A stretch of 64,000 bases of DNA from Viridibacillus soli (GTDB lineage Bacteria; Bacillota; Bacilli; Bacillales_A; Planococcaceae): NCBI RefSeq assembly GCF_016612995.1, contig NZ_JAEOAH010000035.1, forward strand, positions 1 through 64,000, in the 5' to 3' direction. The position numbers and the translations under genes were made by a program. Shown piece by piece: positions 34,513 through 46,284 of this stretch (positions within the stretch are counted from its first letter, which is position 1; the number at the start of each line of letters is the position of its first letter). Under the pieces are notes generated by a model. That model saw only the letters and a list, made by a program, of their open reading frames with translations, was not told where the DNA came from and made no database searches.

Positions 34513-34761
34513 TCATTCAGTAATTGCAACTACTGCAGCACCTACTTGAATTCCGCAGGCTCTACCAAGTTCTTTTTTCGAGTCTACAAATGCAATGGGA
34601 ATACCATTTTTTTGTGCTAATTGCACCGCATGCGTGGTAATTCGATCATCTACATCTAGAGCAACGAAAAGTTTAGTAACATGACCAGTACATATTGCTT
34701 TTACTGCTTGCTTATTACCGACGATTGTTTTTTTAGCCTTTTTGACTTTTTCATAAGACAT
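34513..34761 (-). CDS. ybxF: L7Ae-family K-turn-binding ribosomal protein (YbxF type)
   Basis: An 82-aa protein of the L7Ae/L30e fold that binds kink-turn RNA: AKKTIVGNKQAVKAI, the central VALDVDDRITTHAVQLA, and the ACGIQVGAAVVAI end. I take ATG 34761, eight bases after GGAGG, which gives the B. subtilis length; the frame to 34788 starts before the ribosome site. It is first in the str operon, downstream of the promoter at 34808-34836. Confidence 0.92.
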   Translation of the reverse strand: MSYEKVKKAKKTIVGNKQAVKAICTGHVTKLFVALDVDDRITTHAVQLAQKNGIPIAFVDSKKELGRACGIQVGAAVVAITE

Positions 34762-34807
34762 TTGCATATCCTCCGAAATGATAGACAATCAACTATCAAC
34801 CTTAAAT

Positions 34808-34836
34808 ATATTATCATTCAATGCATTTATTGTCAA
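34808..34836 (-). promoter_or_regulatory. str operon promoter
   Basis: Minus-strand TTGACA (34831-34836), 17-base spacer, TAATAT (34808-34813). It lies just after the rpoC terminator and about 45 bases before the ybxF ATG. A small stem TGATAG / CTATCA follows in the leader. Confidence 0.75.
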
Positions 34837-34850
34837 TCAAAATTATAAAA

Positions 34851-34887
34851 ATCCCGAGAAGAAGGAAAATATCTCTTCTCCCCGGAT
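34851..34887 (-). terminator. Terminator after rpoC
   Basis: Minus-strand ATCC..GAGAAGA / TCTTCTC.GGGAT with an 11-base loop, followed by TTTTTA. It ends the rpoBC transcript ahead of the str promoter. Confidence 0.8.
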
Positions 34888-34899
34888 GATTTTTTATAA

Positions 34900-37800
34900 T
34901 TATTCAGCTAAAACTGATTCAGCGTCTTCTGTTTCGCTTTCCTCAATTTTGATTTGACGATAACGTTGCATACCAGTACCAGCTGGAACAAGTTTACCTA
35001 AGATAACATTTTCTTTCAGTCCTAGAAGTTCATCACGTTTACCTTTAATTGCTGCATCAGTTAAGACACGAGTTGTTTCTTGGAATGATGCTGCAGATAA
35101 GAATGATTCAGTTTCAAGAGATGCTTTAGTGATACCAAGGATTAGAGGACGGCAAGTTGCTGGAAGTTTTCCATTTAACAGCGCCTCTGCATTGGCTTCA
35201 GAGAATTGATGTATATCAAGTAATGAACCAGGAAGTAAATCTGTTTCACCAGCTTCAATTACACGTACTTTACGAAGCATTTGGCGTACCATCACTTCGA
35301 TATGTTTATCTCCGATTTCTACACCTTGCATACGGTATACTTTTTGAACTTCTTTCAATAAGTATAATTGAACTGTAGATACATCAGTGACTTTAATCAA
35401 TTCTTTTGGATCAATAGAACCTTCTGTAAGCGTTTCTCCGTGTTGTACTTGATCGTTCACTTGAACTTTCAAACGACCATTGTACGGAGCTAAGTATTTA
35501 CGAGTTTCTACTGCGCCTTGAATTGTAATTTCTTTTTGGCCTTCACGAATTTCATCGATGTCAACTACTGTACCAGTGATTTCCGTAATAACAGCTTGAC
35601 CTTTAGGGTTACGCGCTTCGAAAATCTCTTGGATACGTGGAAGACCTTGAGTAATATCGGCACCGGCAACCCCACCTGTATGGAAAGTACGCATTGTTAA
35701 CTGTGTACCTGGTTCGCCGATAGATTGAGCCGCGATAATACCAACAGCTTCACCGACTTCAACTTTGTCACCCGTCGCTAAGTTCATACCGTAACATTTT
35801 TCACATACACCATGTTTAGTGTTACATGTAAATGCAGAGCGAATTGTAATCTCTTCAAGACCAGCCTCAATTACTTTACGAGCAAGCTCTGGAGTAACTA
35901 ATGCGTCTCTTGCAATAATCACTTCATCCGTTTCTGGATGACGGACTGTTTTCTTAACATAACGACCTAGAATACGTTCTTCAAGAGCTTCGATTATTTC
36001 ATTGCCCTCTTTTAAAGAACCGATTGTTAAACCGCGGTCCGTACCACATTCATCTTCACGGACGATAACATCTTGTGCAACGTCAACTAGACGACGAGTA
36101 AGATAACCTGAATCGGCAGTTTTAAGCGCTGTATCGGCAAGACCTTTACGAGCACCATGTGTAGAGATGAAGTATTCCAATACTGTTAAACCTTCACGGA
36201 ATGAAGATTTGATCGGAAGTTCAATAATACGACCAGCCGGATTGGCCATCAGACCACGCATACCAGCAAGTTGAGTAAAGTTAGATGCGTTACCACGGGC
36301 ACCAGAGTCACTCATCATGAAGATAGGATTAAAGCTATCTAATGATTTCATAAGTTTTTCTTGGATTACGTCTTTCGCTGCACTCCAATAAGAGATGACG
36401 CGATCGTAACGTTCTTCTTCTGTAATTAGACCACGACGGAACTGTTTCAATACTTTATCAACTTTTTCTTGAGTTTCTTCAAGAATTTCATTTTTATCAG
36501 GTAATACTAGGATATCTGAGATACCAATTGTAATACCTGCTTTAGTTGCGTATTTGAATCCAAGATCTTTTAGACGGTCAAGCATTTTAGAAGTTTCTGT
36601 AATGTGGAAGTTCGCAAATACTTCTGCAATAACTTTACCTAAATAACTTTTCGTAAATGGTCTAACTGTTTCAACTTCTGCTAAATGTTTCTTAACGTCT
36701 GTATTTGTAGGAACAAAGTATTTCGCAGGTGTTTCAACTTGTAAGTTAGTTGTTGTTGGTTCATTAATGTACGGGAAAGATTCCGGTAAAATCTCATTAA
36801 ATAGAACCTTACCTACTGAAGTTAATAACAACATGTTATTTTGTTCATCTGTAAATTGTTGATTTTTCAATGATGAAGCTTTAATAGCGATACGTGTATG
36901 CAAGTGGACTTCTTGGTTTTCATAAGCAACCACTAATTCCTCAGGACCATAGAATACAGCGCCTTCACCTCTTGCCCCTTTACGTTCAAGTGTTAGGTAG
37001 TAGTTACCTAATACCATATCTTGCGATGGTGTAACAACTGGTTTACCATCTTTAGGGTTCAAGATATTTTGAGCTGCCAACATTAATAAACGAGCCTCTG
37101 CTTGTGCTTCAGCTGATAGTGGAACGTGAACCGCCATTTGGTCACCATCAAAGTCAGCGTTATAGGCTGTACATACTAATGGGTGAAGACGGATTGCTTT
37201 TCCTTCAACTAATGTAGGTTCGAACGCTTGGATACCAAGTCTGTGAAGAGTTGGTGCACGGTTAAGTAAAACTGGGTGTTCACGAATAATGTCTTCTAAA
37301 ACATCCCATACCTCATAGTGCATACGTTCAATTTTACGTTTTGCAGATTTAATGTTGTGTGCAAGACCGCGCTCAACAAGTTCTTTCATCACGAAAGGTT
37401 TGAACAATTCGATTGCCATTTCTTTCGGTAGACCACATTGGTACATTTTCAAGTTCGGTCCTACAACGATTACAGAACGACCTGAGTAGTCAACACGTTT
37501 ACCAAGTAAGTTTTGACGGAAACGACCTTGTTTACCTTTTAACATATGTGAAAGAGATTTTAATGGACGATTACCTGGTCCAGTTACTGGACGACCACGA
37601 CGACCGTTATCGATTAAAGCATCTACCGCTTCTTGAAGCATACGTTTTTCGTTTTGAACGATAATGCCAGGTGCTCCAAGATCAAGAAGGCGTTTTAAAC
37701 GGTTGTTACGGTTAATAACACGACGGTATAAATCATTTAAGTCACTTGTTGCAAAACGGCCACCATCTAATTGCACCATAGGACGAAGCTCTGGTGGAAT

Positions 37801-38499
37801 TACAGGTAGTACATCTAAGATCATCCAATCTGGACGGTTGCCAGAGTGACGGAATGATTCAACAACTTCTAAACGTTTAATTGCACGAGTACGACGTTGA
37901 CCTTGTGCAGTTTTAAGTTCTTCTTTTAAAGAATCTGCTTCTTTATCAAGATCGATTTCTTGTAAAAGACGTTTAATTGCTTCAGCGCCCATTGCAGCTT
38001 GGAATGTGTTGCCGTATTTTTCACGGTAAGCACGGTATTCTTTTTCTGAAAGCAATTGTTTTCTTTCAAGAGCAGTATCACCAGCTTCTACTACAACATA
38101 AGATGCGAAGTAGATTACTTCTTCTAATGAACGTGGTGACATATCTAAAATAAGCCCCATACGGCTTGGAATTCCCTTGAAATACCAAATGTGCGAGACT
38201 GGAGCAGCTAATTCAATATGACCCATACGCTCACGACGTACTTTTGCACGCGTTACTTCAACTCCACAACGATCACAAACTACGCCTTTATAACGTACGC
38301 GTTTGTACTTACCGCAGTGACATTCCCAGTCCTTTGTAGGTCCGAAAATTCGTTCACAGAATAAACCATCTTTTTCTGGTTTAAGTGTACGATAGTTAAT
38401 AGTTTCTGGTTTTTTTACTTCTCCATAAGACCATGAGCGGATTTTATCAGGTGAAGCTAAACCAATTTTCATATACTCAAAATTATTAACGTCTATCAA
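34900..38499 (-). CDS. rpoC: DNA-directed RNA polymerase beta' subunit
   Basis: 1199 aa. The N-terminal zinc site uses CHC and CDRC; the catalytic magnesium loop is [12 protein letters not shown]; the bridge-helix/trigger-loop region and the second zinc cluster ([15 protein letters not shown]) are present. The length equals that of B. subtilis beta'. It follows rpoB by 130 bases. No large lineage insert is seen. Confidence 0.98.
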   Translation of the reverse strand: MIDVNNFEYMKIGLASPDKIRSWSYGEVKKPETINYRTLKPEKDGLFCERIFGPTKDWECHCGKYKRVRYKGVVCDRCGVEVTRAKVRRERMGHIELAAPVSHIWYFKGIPSRMGLILDMSPRSLEEVIYFASYVVVEAGDTALERKQLLSEKEYRAYREKYGNTFQAAMGAEAIKRLLQEIDLDKEADSLKEELKTAQGQRRTRAIKRLEVVESFRHSGNRPDWMILDVLPVIPPELRPMVQLDGGRFATSDLNDLYRRVINRNNRLKRLLDLGAPGIIVQNEKRMLQEAVDALIDNGRRGRPVTGPGNRPLKSLSHMLKGKQGRFRQNLLGKRVDYSGRSVIVVGPNLKMYQCGLPKEMAIELFKPFVMKELVERGLAHNIKSAKRKIERMHYEVWDVLEDIIREHPVLLNRAPTLHRLGIQAFEPTLVEGKAIRLHPLVCTAYNADFDGDQMAVHVPLSAEAQAEARLLMLAAQNILNPKDGKPVVTPSQDMVLGNYYLTLERKGARGEGAVFYGPEELVVAYENQEVHLHTRIAIKASSLKNQQFTDEQNNMLLLTSVGKVLFNEILPESFPYINEPTTTNLQVETPAKYFVPTNTDVKKHLAEVETVRPFTKSYLGKVIAEVFANFHITETSKMLDRLKDLGFKYATKAGITIGISDILVLPDKNEILEETQEKVDKVLKQFRRGLITEEERYDRVISYWSAAKDVIQEKLMKSLDSFNPIFMMSDSGARGNASNFTQLAGMRGLMANPAGRIIELPIKSSFREGLTVLEYFISTHGARKGLADTALKTADSGYLTRRLVDVAQDVIVREDECGTDRGLTIGSLKEGNEIIEALEERILGRYVKKTVRHPETDEVIIARDALVTPELARKVIEAGLEEITIRSAFTCNTKHGVCEKCYGMNLATGDKVEVGEAVGIIAAQSIGEPGTQLTMRTFHTGGVAGADITQGLPRIQEIFEARNPKGQAVITEITGTVVDIDEIREGQKEITIQGAVETRKYLAPYNGRLKVQVNDQVQHGETLTEGSIDPKELIKVTDVSTVQLYLLKEVQKVYRMQGVEIGDKHIEVMVRQMLRKVRVIEAGETDLLPGSLLDIHQFSEANAEALLNGKLPATCRPLILGITKASLETESFLSAASFQETTRVLTDAAIKGKRDELLGLKENVILGKLVPAGTGMQRYRQIKIEESETEDAESVLAE

Positions 38500-38629
38500 G
38501 GAGCCTACCTCCCTTTAGTATGAAGTCTTTTCGACTTTATTCTTAGCTCGACGATTGATTTAATGATAATTGGAAAGGTGGACAAGTCCTACTGGCCCTG
38601 TCCAACGATCCATTATTAGTTATTTATTA

Positions 38630-41600
38630 TTATTCAGGAGACCCTACTGGTGCTTCTTCATCAGTGTTCGGCAGAATATTAAGCGCGTCTGCTGGTTGAA
38701 GATCTTCATCTTCATCCATGTCACGAAGCTCAATTTCTTCGTCATCGATTGTTAGCATTTTCACATCTAAACCTAAACTTTGAAGTTCTTTAATTAATAC
38801 TTTGAATGACTCAGGAACGCCTGGTTCTGGAACACTTTCACCTTTAACAATTGCTTCGTATGTTTTCACACGACCTACAACGTCATCGGATTTAACTGTT
38901 AAAATTTCTTGAAGTGTATAAGCAGCGCCGTAAGCTTCAAGAGCCCAAACTTCCATCTCACCGAAACGTTGTCCACCGAATTGAGCTTTACCACCCAATG
39001 GTTGTTGCGTTACTAATGAGTATGGCCCTGTTGAACGTGCGTGAAGTTTGTCGTCAACCATGTGAGCAAGTTTGATCATGTACATGACACCAACTGATAC
39101 TCGGTTATCGAATGGTTCACCTGAACGTCCATCATAAAGTGTTGTTTTACCATCACGGTCCATGCCTGCTTCTTCCATTGTTGTCCAAACATCTTCTTCA
39201 TTGGCACCATCAAATACTGGTGTTGCCATGTGAACGCCTAGAGTACGAGCAGCCATACCTAAATGCAACTCTAATACTTGACCGATGTTCATACGTGATG
39301 GTACACCAAGTGGATTTAACATGATATCAATTGGTGTGCCGTCTGGAAGGAATGGCATATCTTCTTCTGGAAGGATACGAGAAATTACACCTTTGTTACC
39401 GTGACGTCCTGCCATTTTATCCCCTACGCGAATTTTACGTTTTTGAACGATATATGCACGTACAAGTTGGTTAACGCCTGGAGGTAATTCGTCTCCATCT
39501 TCACGATTGAAGACTTTAACATCAAGAACGATACCGCCCGCACCGTGAGGAACACGTAGTGATGTATCACGTACTTCACGTGCTTTTTCACCGAATATTG
39601 CATGTAATAAGCGTTCTTCAGCTGTCAATTCAGTTACACCTTTAGGAGTTACTTTACCTACAAGGATGTCTCCGTCATGAACTTCAGCACCAATACGGAT
39701 AATTCCACGTTCGTCAAGATTGCGTAATGCTTCTTCACCGACATTTGGAATATCACGAGTGATTTCTTCAGGTCCTAATTTAGTATCACGCGCTTCTGAC
39801 TCATATTCTTCAATATGAACAGATGTGTAAACGTCGTTTTTAACAAGACGTTCGCTCATGATTACGGCATCTTCATAGTTATAACCATTCCAAGTCATGA
39901 AGCCAATTACTACGTTACGGCCAAGTGCTAGCTCGCCACACTCCATTGAAGGACCGTCAGCAAGTATATCACGCGGATTTACGCGGTCGCCAATTTCAAC
40001 AATTGGACGTTGGTTATAACTTGTACCTTGGTTAGAACGGATGAATTTTTGTAATTTATATTTAGTTAAGTCGCCTTTAACTTCTTTGCCATCGATTTCT
40101 TCAATACGACGAACGTGAATAGAACGAGCTTCAACATGTTCAACAATACCAGGGTATTTCGCAACTACTGCAGCACCAGAATCACGTGCATCTACATGCT
40201 CCATACCAGTACCAACGAATGGCGCTTCTGGGTTTAACAACGGAACAGCTTGACGTTGCATGTTCGCTCCCATTAGAGCACGGTTAGAGTCATCGTTTTC
40301 TAAGAAAGGAATACATGCTGTCGCGGCAGAAACTACTTGTTTTGGTGATACATCCATATAGTCAACGTTTTCACGTTTGAATATAGTGTTATCACCACGG
40401 AAACGACCTACAATTTCGTCTTTAACAAATGAACCATCTGAATTTAAGATTGAGTTCGCTTGCGCTACTACGTAGTTGTCTTCTTCGTCGGCAGTTAAGT
40501 AATCGATATGTCCAGTTACTTTACCAGTTTCAGGGTCTACACGACGGTAAGGTGTTTCGATGAAGCCAAATTTATTCACTTTCGCAAAACTTGAAAGTGA
40601 GTTAATTAAACCAATGTTCGGACCCTCTGGAGTCTCGATTGGACACATACGACCATAGTGAGAGTAGTGAACGTCACGTACTTCGAAACCAGCACGCTCA
40701 CGAGTTAAACCACCAGGTCCCAATGCTGATAGACGACGTTTGTGCGTTAATTCAGCTAGTGGGTTTGTTTGGTCCATGAATTGAGATAACTGAGAACTAC
40801 CAAAGAATTCCTTGATAGAAGCAATTACAGGACGAATATTGATCAATTGTTGTGGAACAATAGATTGTGTATCGTTAATCGACATACGTTCACGTACAAC
40901 ACGTTCCATACGAGATAAACCGATACGGAATTGGTTTTGTAGCAATTCACCTACAGAGCGTAAGCGACGGTTACCTAAGTGATCGATGTCATCTGTGTTA
41001 CCAACACCATATAGCAAGTTGAAGAAATAAGATACAGATGCGATTACGTCAGCAGGAGTGATATGTTTCACTTCTTCTTCAACGTAAGCGTTACTGATTA
41101 CTTTAATTTCTTTTTGTGCTTCGTCGTTAGGAGCATAGATTTTAACTTCTTGAATTAAAACATCGCCTTCTAGAACGCCAGCCACTTTAGAAATCGTTTG
41201 GAAACCAATACCGTTTTCTAAATGCGGGATTAAGCGATCTAAAACACGACGATCGATTAATGTACCAGCTTCAGCTAAAATCTCACCTGTTTCAGGGTCA
41301 ACTAGTGTTTCTGCCACTGTTTGATTGAATAGGCGATTTTTAATATCAAGCTTTTTGTTCATTTTATAACGACCAACATTAGCTAAGTCATAGCGTTTTG
41401 GGTCAAAGAAACGTGAGTACAAGAGATTTTTAGCACTTTCTACTGTAGGTGGTTCACCCGGGCGTAGACGTTCATAAATTTCTAATAATGCTTTCTCTGT
41501 ACTTTCAGTATTATCTTTTTCTAAAGTATTACGTAAATATTCGTTATCACCGATTAGCTCAATGATTTCTTGGTCTGAAGCAAAACCTAGTGCACGTAAA

Positions 41601-42193
41601 AGAACTGTAACCGGTAATTTACGTGTACGATCGATACGAACATAGACAACATCTTTAGCGTCTGTTTCGTATTCCAACCATGCTCCACGGTTAGGAATTA
41701 CTGTTGCGCCGAAGCCTTTTTTACCGTTTTTATCTGTTTTATCGTGATAGTATACACTTGGTGATCTAACTAATTGTGAAACGATAACGCGTTCTGCGCC
41801 ATTGATAACGAAAGTGCCAGTTTCAGTCATGAGTGGGAAATCACCCATAAATACTTCTTGCTCTTTCACTTCGTCTGTTTCTTTGTTGTGCAAACGTACT
41901 TTTACACGTAATGGTGCAGCGTAAGTAACGTCGCGCTCTTTACACTCATCGACATCATATTTCGGATCTCCGAGATTGTAGTCGACGAATTCAAGTGAAA
42001 GATTTCCTGTAAAGTCTTCAATCGGCGAAATGTCGCGGAACATTTCACGTAAACCTTCTGCAAGAAACCACTCGTTAGATGCGGTTTGAATCTCAATTAG
42101 ATTCGGAAGTTCCAGCACCTCTTTAATACGTGCAAAGCTTCTACGCTGGCGGTGTTGTCCGTACTGAACTAGTTGACCTGTCAACTCATTCAC
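38630..42193 (-). CDS. rpoB: DNA-directed RNA polymerase beta subunit
   Basis: 1187 aa. The rifampicin pocket reads [17 protein letters not shown] and [13 protein letters not shown], with the wild-type Gln, Asp, His and Ser residues, so a sensitive enzyme is expected. The C-terminal clamp region ([17 protein letters not shown]) is intact and ends in an acidic tail. It is preceded by a 240-base leader with its own promoter. Confidence 0.98.
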   Translation of the reverse strand: MNELTGQLVQYGQHRQRRSFARIKEVLELPNLIEIQTASNEWFLAEGLREMFRDISPIEDFTGNLSLEFVDYNLGDPKYDVDECKERDVTYAAPLRVKVRLHNKETDEVKEQEVFMGDFPLMTETGTFVINGAERVIVSQLVRSPSVYYHDKTDKNGKKGFGATVIPNRGAWLEYETDAKDVVYVRIDRTRKLPVTVLLRALGFASDQEIIELIGDNEYLRNTLEKDNTESTEKALLEIYERLRPGEPPTVESAKNLLYSRFFDPKRYDLANVGRYKMNKKLDIKNRLFNQTVAETLVDPETGEILAEAGTLIDRRVLDRLIPHLENGIGFQTISKVAGVLEGDVLIQEVKIYAPNDEAQKEIKVISNAYVEEEVKHITPADVIASVSYFFNLLYGVGNTDDIDHLGNRRLRSVGELLQNQFRIGLSRMERVVRERMSINDTQSIVPQQLINIRPVIASIKEFFGSSQLSQFMDQTNPLAELTHKRRLSALGPGGLTRERAGFEVRDVHYSHYGRMCPIETPEGPNIGLINSLSSFAKVNKFGFIETPYRRVDPETGKVTGHIDYLTADEEDNYVVAQANSILNSDGSFVKDEIVGRFRGDNTIFKRENVDYMDVSPKQVVSAATACIPFLENDDSNRALMGANMQRQAVPLLNPEAPFVGTGMEHVDARDSGAAVVAKYPGIVEHVEARSIHVRRIEEIDGKEVKGDLTKYKLQKFIRSNQGTSYNQRPIVEIGDRVNPRDILADGPSMECGELALGRNVVIGFMTWNGYNYEDAVIMSERLVKNDVYTSVHIEEYESEARDTKLGPEEITRDIPNVGEEALRNLDERGIIRIGAEVHDGDILVGKVTPKGVTELTAEERLLHAIFGEKAREVRDTSLRVPHGAGGIVLDVKVFNREDGDELPPGVNQLVRAYIVQKRKIRVGDKMAGRHGNKGVISRILPEEDMPFLPDGTPIDIMLNPLGVPSRMNIGQVLELHLGMAARTLGVHMATPVFDGANEEDVWTTMEEAGMDRDGKTTLYDGRSGEPFDNRVSVGVMYMIKLAHMVDDKLHARSTGPYSLVTQQPLGGKAQFGGQRFGEMEVWALEAYGAAYTLQEILTVKSDDVVGRVKTYEAIVKGESVPEPGVPESFKVLIKELQSLGLDVKMLTIDDEEIELRDMDEDEDLQPADALNILPNTDEEAPVGSPE

Positions 42194-42261
42194 CCCTCAA
42201 TAAAGCGATAATAGGTCTTTGCGAAATCATACAAATAGTGTATGATATCGAAAGACAAAAA

Positions 42262-42292
42262 GAAAACGAGTTCGTTAAAGAGCTCATTTTCG
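42262..42292 (-). terminator. Attenuator-like hairpin in the rpoB leader
   Basis: Minus-strand CGAAAATGAG and CTCGTTTTC pair around a 12-base loop, followed by TTTTTG. It is about 70 bases before the rpoB ATG and downstream of the likely promoter, so it may trim transcription into rpoBC rather than end an upstream gene. Confidence 0.5.
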
Positions 42293-42382
42293 ATTAACCA
42301 AACTTAACTTTGAAAAGTTTATCCATTTATATATAGTTTTTATACAAAAGGACAGACGTATTCAAATTAATATTTTTGCATT

Positions 42383-42411
42383 TTATTATAATATCATAGC
42401 TAATTTGTCAA
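42383..42411 (-). promoter_or_regulatory. Candidate rpoB promoter
   Basis: Minus-strand TTGACA (42406-42411) with TAATAA at a 17-base spacing (42383-42388); the better-looking TATAAT (42385-42390) would give 15 bases. It lies in the gap between ybxB and rpoB. The rest of 42194-42435 is AT-rich and holds only the hairpin at 42262. Confidence 0.5.
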
Positions 42412-42435
42412 GTCAATCTATAAACTTTAACAAAT

Positions 42436-43035
42436 TTATTTTTTGGCCTGGATAATCCAGTAGCCTTTTTTCTTTTCTACGACTGCTACAGCAGCAAATT
42501 TCTCTTCCAAGTGCGCTATAGTCGATGGTGCACCTTGCTTCTTCTGAATAACTACCCACAACTCTCCATCGTCCACAAGTTTTTCATAAGCTTGATCATA
42601 AAAACGAAGAATTGTTTCTTTGCCTGCGCGAATCGGAGGATTTGTCAAAACGACAGCGACTTGTTCTTCTTGAACAGCGGAAAGTCCATCACTCTCGAAA
42701 ATCTGCACATTTTGTACCCCGTTCACCTCAGCGTTTTTCTTCGCCAATGATATTGCACGGTCGTTAACATCCATCATATGAATGACTCGTTCAGGATAAC
42801 TTTTTGCAATAGACAAGCCAATAGGACCGTAGCCACAGCCCACATCCAAAATACACCCTTCAACTGTAGGCATTTCAAAACTATCAATTAACACACGGGA
42901 GCCAAAATCTACTTCGCTTTTACTAAAAACCCCTGCATCTGTTTCAAATACAAAAGAAAATCCACGAAGAGTGAAATTCCATCTACTTGGTTTACTTTCG
43001 ACTTGAGGTTTTTTTGAATAATAATGTTCTGACAA
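42436..43035 (-). CDS. ybxB: Class I SAM-dependent methyltransferase, RsmC-like (YbxB)
   Basis: About 199 aa. The SAM site is DVGCGYGPIG and the base-flipping motif is NPPIR, as in the RsmC/YbxB group that methylates guanine N2 in rRNA. The substrate has not been established for YbxB. Start is TTG at 43035, seven bases after GGAGGG, giving SEHYYSKKP as in YbxB; the earlier GTG at 43053 has no site. It stands between rplL and rpoB, the conserved place. Confidence 0.9.
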   Translation of the reverse strand: MSEHYYSKKPQVESKPSRWNFTLRGFSFVFETDAGVFSKSEVDFGSRVLIDSFEMPTVEGCILDVGCGYGPIGLSIAKSYPERVIHMMDVNDRAISLAKKNAEVNGVQNVQIFESDGLSAVQEEQVAVVLTNPPIRAGKETILRFYDQAYEKLVDDGELWVVIQKKQGAPSTIAHLEEKFAAVAVVEKKKGYWIIQAKK

Positions 43036-43068
43036 GGAAATGCCCTCCATCACGTAAAATGAAGAAAA

Positions 43069-43090
43069 AGCCCGTCATAATTGACGAGCT
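43069..43090 (-). terminator. Terminator after rplL
   Basis: AGCTCGTCA / TGACGGGCT with a TTA-type loop, followed on the minus strand by five T residues; it also begins the short gap before ybxB. Confidence 0.82.
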
Positions 43091-43112
43091 TTTTTCAAAT
43101 AGAAAGTAGAAA

Positions 43113-43469
43113 TTATTTAACTTCTACGCTAGCGCCAACTTCTTCAAGTTTAGCTTTGATTTCTTCAGCTTCAGCTGCAGCAACTGCTTCTTTAATAGCT
43201 TTAGGAGCGTTATCTACTACTTCTTTAGCTTCTTTTAAGCCAAGACCAGTGATTTCACGTACCACTTTGATTACTTTAATTTTTGAATCGCCTGCAGATG
43301 CAAGGATTACGTCAAATTCAGTTTTTTCTTCAACTGCAGCAGCAGCACCAGCAGCAGCTACAGGAGCAGCAGCAGTAACACCGAATTCGTCTTCGATTGC
43401 TTTTACTAAATCGTTTAATTCAAGAACTGTCATAACTTTGATAGCTTCTAAGATTTGTTCATTGTTCAT
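43113..43469 (-). CDS. rplL: 50S ribosomal protein L7/L12
   Basis: bL12, 118 aa, the stalk protein that recruits translation factors. N-terminal dimerisation region (to about 35), Ala-rich hinge (about 36-50) and the C-terminal factor-binding domain with [19 protein letters not shown]. It follows rplJ by 73 bases and is regulated with it through the L10 leader. Confidence 0.97.
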   Translation of the reverse strand: MNNEQILEAIKVMTVLELNDLVKAIEDEFGVTAAAPVAAAGAAAAVEEKTEFDVILASAGDSKIKVIKVVREITGLGLKEAKEVVDNAPKAIKEAVAAAEAEEIKAKLEEVGASVEVK

Positions 43470-43542
43470 TATAATTTCCTCCTATACGGAATATTAGTTT
43501 TTTTTGGCATACTATGCCGTGAAGATTAAGCTACGCTTAAAA

Positions 43543-44043
43543 TTAAGCGCCTTGCTCTTCTTTTTGTTCTGCAACAGCTTTTGTTGCAAGAGCGAAATTG
43601 CGTACTGGTGCTTGAAGCACAGATAGTAGCATAGATAGTAGACCTTCGCGTGATGGAAGTTCTGCCAATGCTTTAACATCTTCAGCAGATGCAAATGTAC
43701 CTTCGATAAGACCAGCTTTAATTTCAAGTTGTTCGTTTGCTTTCGCAAAATCGTTAATGATTTTAGCAGGAGCAATAACATCTTCAGTAGAGAATGCGAT
43801 TGCATTTGGACCTGTAAGGAATTCATTAAGTTCTGCATGTTCAACTTCTTCAGTAGCACGGCGAACTAAAGTATTTTTGTATACTTTGAATTCAACACCT
43901 GCTTCGCGAAGTTGTTTACGTAGTTCTGTTACTTGAGCAACAGTTAAACCACGGTAGTCAACAACTACTACGGATGCAGCGCTTTTGAACTTGTCAGCGA
44001 TTTCTTGAACGACAGCTTGTTTAGCTTCAACTGCTTTGTTCAT
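43543..44043 (-). CDS. rplJ: 50S ribosomal protein L10
   Basis: uL10, 166 aa, base of the L12 stalk. [24 protein letters not shown] and the C-terminal helix that binds L12 dimers are present. The long structured leader upstream is the usual place for L10-L12 autoregulation. Confidence 0.97.
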   Translation of the reverse strand: MNKAVEAKQAVVQEIADKFKSAASVVVVDYRGLTVAQVTELRKQLREAGVEFKVYKNTLVRRATEEVEHAELNEFLTGPNAIAFSTEDVIAPAKIINDFAKANEQLEIKAGLIEGTFASAEDVKALAELPSREGLLSMLLSVLQAPVRNFALATKAVAEQKEEQGA

Positions 44044-44082
44044 CTTGACACCTCCTATAAGAATGGGTCATTTATACCGACA

Positions 44083-44225
44083 AAAGAAAAGCCTCCCGTC
44101 TATGTAGACAAGGAGGCGGAAAGTCATCATCTTAAATAAGAGTCTGAGTTCCTTTGTCCTCGGTAGGATCATTAAGCGACAAGTCGCCCCTACGGTCTAC
44201 GGTACAAATGGATGATTCACAACGT
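44083..44225 (-). ncRNA. L10 leader (ribosomal protein autoregulatory element)
   Basis: The 5' leader of rplJ matches the arrangement of the Firmicute L10 leader: on the minus strand, a conserved core containing CGTAGACCGTAGGGGCGAC and TAATGATCCTACCGAGGAC, then a strong terminator (CGCCTCC..GGGAGGC, 44091-44117) followed by TTTTCTTTT. L10-L12 complexes bind such leaders and favour termination. The boundary positions are approximate. Confidence 0.85.
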
Positions 44226-44267
44226 TGTACATCATATCAAAATATAATGCCGTTTGTCAATCAGAAA

Positions 44268-44969
44268 TTATTTTGTAGCAACTGAAGTAGAAGCATCAAC
44301 CTTAATTGATGGTCCCATTGTAGTTGTTACGTGTACAGATTTGATGTAAGTACCTTTCGCTGCAGCAGGTTTTGCTTTTACGATTACATCAACAAGAGTT
44401 GATAAGTTTTCAGCTAATTGGCCAGCTTCGAATGAAGCTTTACCGATTGGAGCGTGAACGATACCAGCTTTATCAGCACGGTATTCAACTTTACCAGCTT
44501 TGATTTCAGCGATTGCTTTCGCAACGTCAAAAGTAACTGTACCAGTTTTAGGATTTGGCATTAAGCCTTTAGGTCCTAATACACGTCCTAATTTACCAAC
44601 TTCACCCATCATATCAGGAGTTGCAACGATAACATCGAAGTCAAACCACCCTTGTTGGATTTTAGCGATATATTCTGAATCACCAGCGAAGTCTGCACCA
44701 GCTGCTTCAGCTTCTTTAAGTTTTTCGCCTTTAGCGAAAACTAATACGCGTTGAGTTTTACCAGTTCCGTTTGGAAGTACTACTGCTCCACGGATTTGTT
44801 GGTCGTTTTTACGTGTATCAATATTTAAGTTAAATGCTACTTCAACTGTTGCGTCAAAGTTAACAGTGCTTGTTTTTTTAGCTAATTCAACTGCTTCTTG
44901 TACAGAATACAATTGAGTGCGTTCTACTAATTTAGCTGCATCTTGCAGTTTTTTACCTTTTTTAGCCAT
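44268..44969 (-). CDS. rplA: 50S ribosomal protein L1
   Basis: uL1, 233 aa, mobile stalk at the E site. [21 protein letters not shown] start and the [25 protein letters not shown] motif are conserved. Start ATG 44969 has GGAGG upstream; the frame to 45038 reads back through the spacer hairpin. Confidence 0.97.
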   Translation of the reverse strand: MAKKGKKLQDAAKLVERTQLYSVQEAVELAKKTSTVNFDATVEVAFNLNIDTRKNDQQIRGAVVLPNGTGKTQRVLVFAKGEKLKEAEAAGADFAGDSEYIAKIQQGWFDFDVIVATPDMMGEVGKLGRVLGPKGLMPNPKTGTVTFDVAKAIAEIKAGKVEYRADKAGIVHAPIGKASFEAGQLAENLSTLVDVIVKAKPAAAKGTYIKSVHVTTTMGPSIKVDASTSVATK

Positions 44970-45023
44970 TATATATTTCCTCCTTGATTGTGGTTGTAGC
45001 GGAATAAACCTCCCACGAATAAA

Positions 45024-45065
45024 GGCTGCGAGTTTCAAATATGACTATTAGAAACATTCGCAACC
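45024..45065 (-). other. Hairpin in the rplK-rplA spacer
   Basis: Minus-strand GGTTGCGAATGTTTC can pair with GAAACTCGCAGCC across a 14-base AT loop, with one mismatch and an internal bulge. There is no good T-run after it (TTTATTCG), so a regulatory or processing role is more likely than termination. It sits about 55 bases before the rplA start. Confidence 0.4.
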
Positions 45066-45097
45066 CTCAAAAACAATACTTCTATCAAGTAATGGGA

Positions 45098-45523
45098 TTA
45101 GTCTTCGATAACGATACCCATGCTACGCGCAGTACCTTCAACCATTAACATAGCTGCTTCAACTGTTGCAGCGTTAAGGTCTGGCATTTTTGTTTCAGCG
45201 ATTTCGCGAACTTTATCGCGTTTCACTGTAGCTACTTTTTTACGGTTAGGTTCACCTGATCCTGATTGGATACCAGCTGCTACTTTAAGTAACACTGCTG
45301 CCGGCGGAGTTTTTGTAATGAATGTGAATGAACGATCTTCAAATACAGAAATCTCTACTGGAATGATTAAACCTGCTTGGTCCGCAGTACGAGCGTTGAA
45401 TTCTTTACAGAATCCCATGATGTTAACACCTGCTTGTCCTAATGCAGGACCTACTGGCGGCGCTGGATTTGCTTTACCAGCTGGGATTTGAAGTTTTACA
45501 ACTTTAATAACTTTTTTAGCCAC
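45098..45523 (-). CDS. rplK: 50S ribosomal protein L11
   Basis: uL11, 141 aa, at the GTPase-associated centre and needed for stringent factor activation. The [36 protein letters not shown] region, where thiostrepton-resistance changes occur, is wild type. The start is GTG at 45523, with AAGGAGGTG eight bases upstream; the longer frame to 45574 has no support. Confidence 0.97.
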   Translation of the reverse strand: MAKKVIKVVKLQIPAGKANPAPPVGPALGQAGVNIMGFCKEFNARTADQAGLIIPVEISVFEDRSFTFITKTPPAAVLLKVAAGIQSGSGEPNRKKVATVKRDKVREIAETKMPDLNAATVEAAMLMVEGTARSMGIVIED

Positions 45524-45699
45524 GAGACACACCTCCTTAAGTCCGTGATGTGGTAATTGGGTTGCCCCTCCCACTCAATATCTGTCTGTCGGCTTATTCC
45601 GATAACATTAAAAAATACATTGACAGTCTATAATTTTATTACAGTCTGACCTTTGAAATGATAACACTTTTAACATTCTAAGGCAAGTATAATTGTTAA

Positions 45700-46233
45700 T
45701 TATACTTTCAACACTTGATCATAGTCTAATTCCATTTTAGTTAGGCGACCAAACATATCAATCGTTACTTTTACTTTTCCTTTATCAGCAACAATCTCTT
45801 CGACTTTACCTTGGAAATGAGCAAAAGGCCCTTCCAAGACTTCAACTAAATCGCCAATAGAGAAATCAATTTCAAGTGATTTTTCTTGCACACCCATTTG
45901 TTTAAGAATGAATTCAACTTCTTCAGGTAATAATGGTGTAGGTTTTACACCACCGCCTGATGAACCGATAAACCCAGTAACACCTGGTGTATTACGCACT
46001 ACATACCATGCGTCATCTGTCATAATTAATTCCACTAGCACATAACCAGGGAATGTTTTACGCATATATTCTTTTTTACGGCCATCTTTAATTTCCGTTT
46101 CTTGTTGCTCAGGAATGATGACGCGGAAAATTTTATCTTGCATACCCATCGTTTCAACACGTTTTTCTAGGTTTGCTTTAACTTTATTCTCATAACCAGA
46201 GTAAGTATGAACTACATACCAATTTTTTTCCAT
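45700..46233 (-). CDS. nusG: Transcription antitermination/termination factor NusG
   Basis: A 177-aa NusG with the NGN domain (about 1-110: WYVVHTYSGYENKVKANLEKR) that binds RNA polymerase and the C-terminal KOW domain (about 125-177: GDLVEVLEGPFAHFQGKVEEI) that binds S10 or Rho. In Bacillales NusG promotes pausing. It follows secE by about 100 bases that hold a terminator-like hairpin. Confidence 0.97.
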   Translation of the reverse strand: MEKNWYVVHTYSGYENKVKANLEKRVETMGMQDKIFRVIIPEQQETEIKDGRKKEYMRKTFPGYVLVELIMTDDAWYVVRNTPGVTGFIGSSGGGVKPTPLLPEEVEFILKQMGVQEKSLEIDFSIGDLVEVLEGPFAHFQGKVEEIVADKGKVKVTIDMFGRLTKMELDYDQVLKV

Positions 46234-46284
46234 AATAGATAGGACTACTCGTCCTTCCCTCCTTCGCTAAAGGCAAATGAAAAA

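Noticed and set aside
38630-42193. Rifampicin-resistance change in rpoB
   Set aside because: The pocket residues (Gln, Asp, His, Ser in [11 protein letters not shown] and [11 protein letters not shown]) are all wild type.
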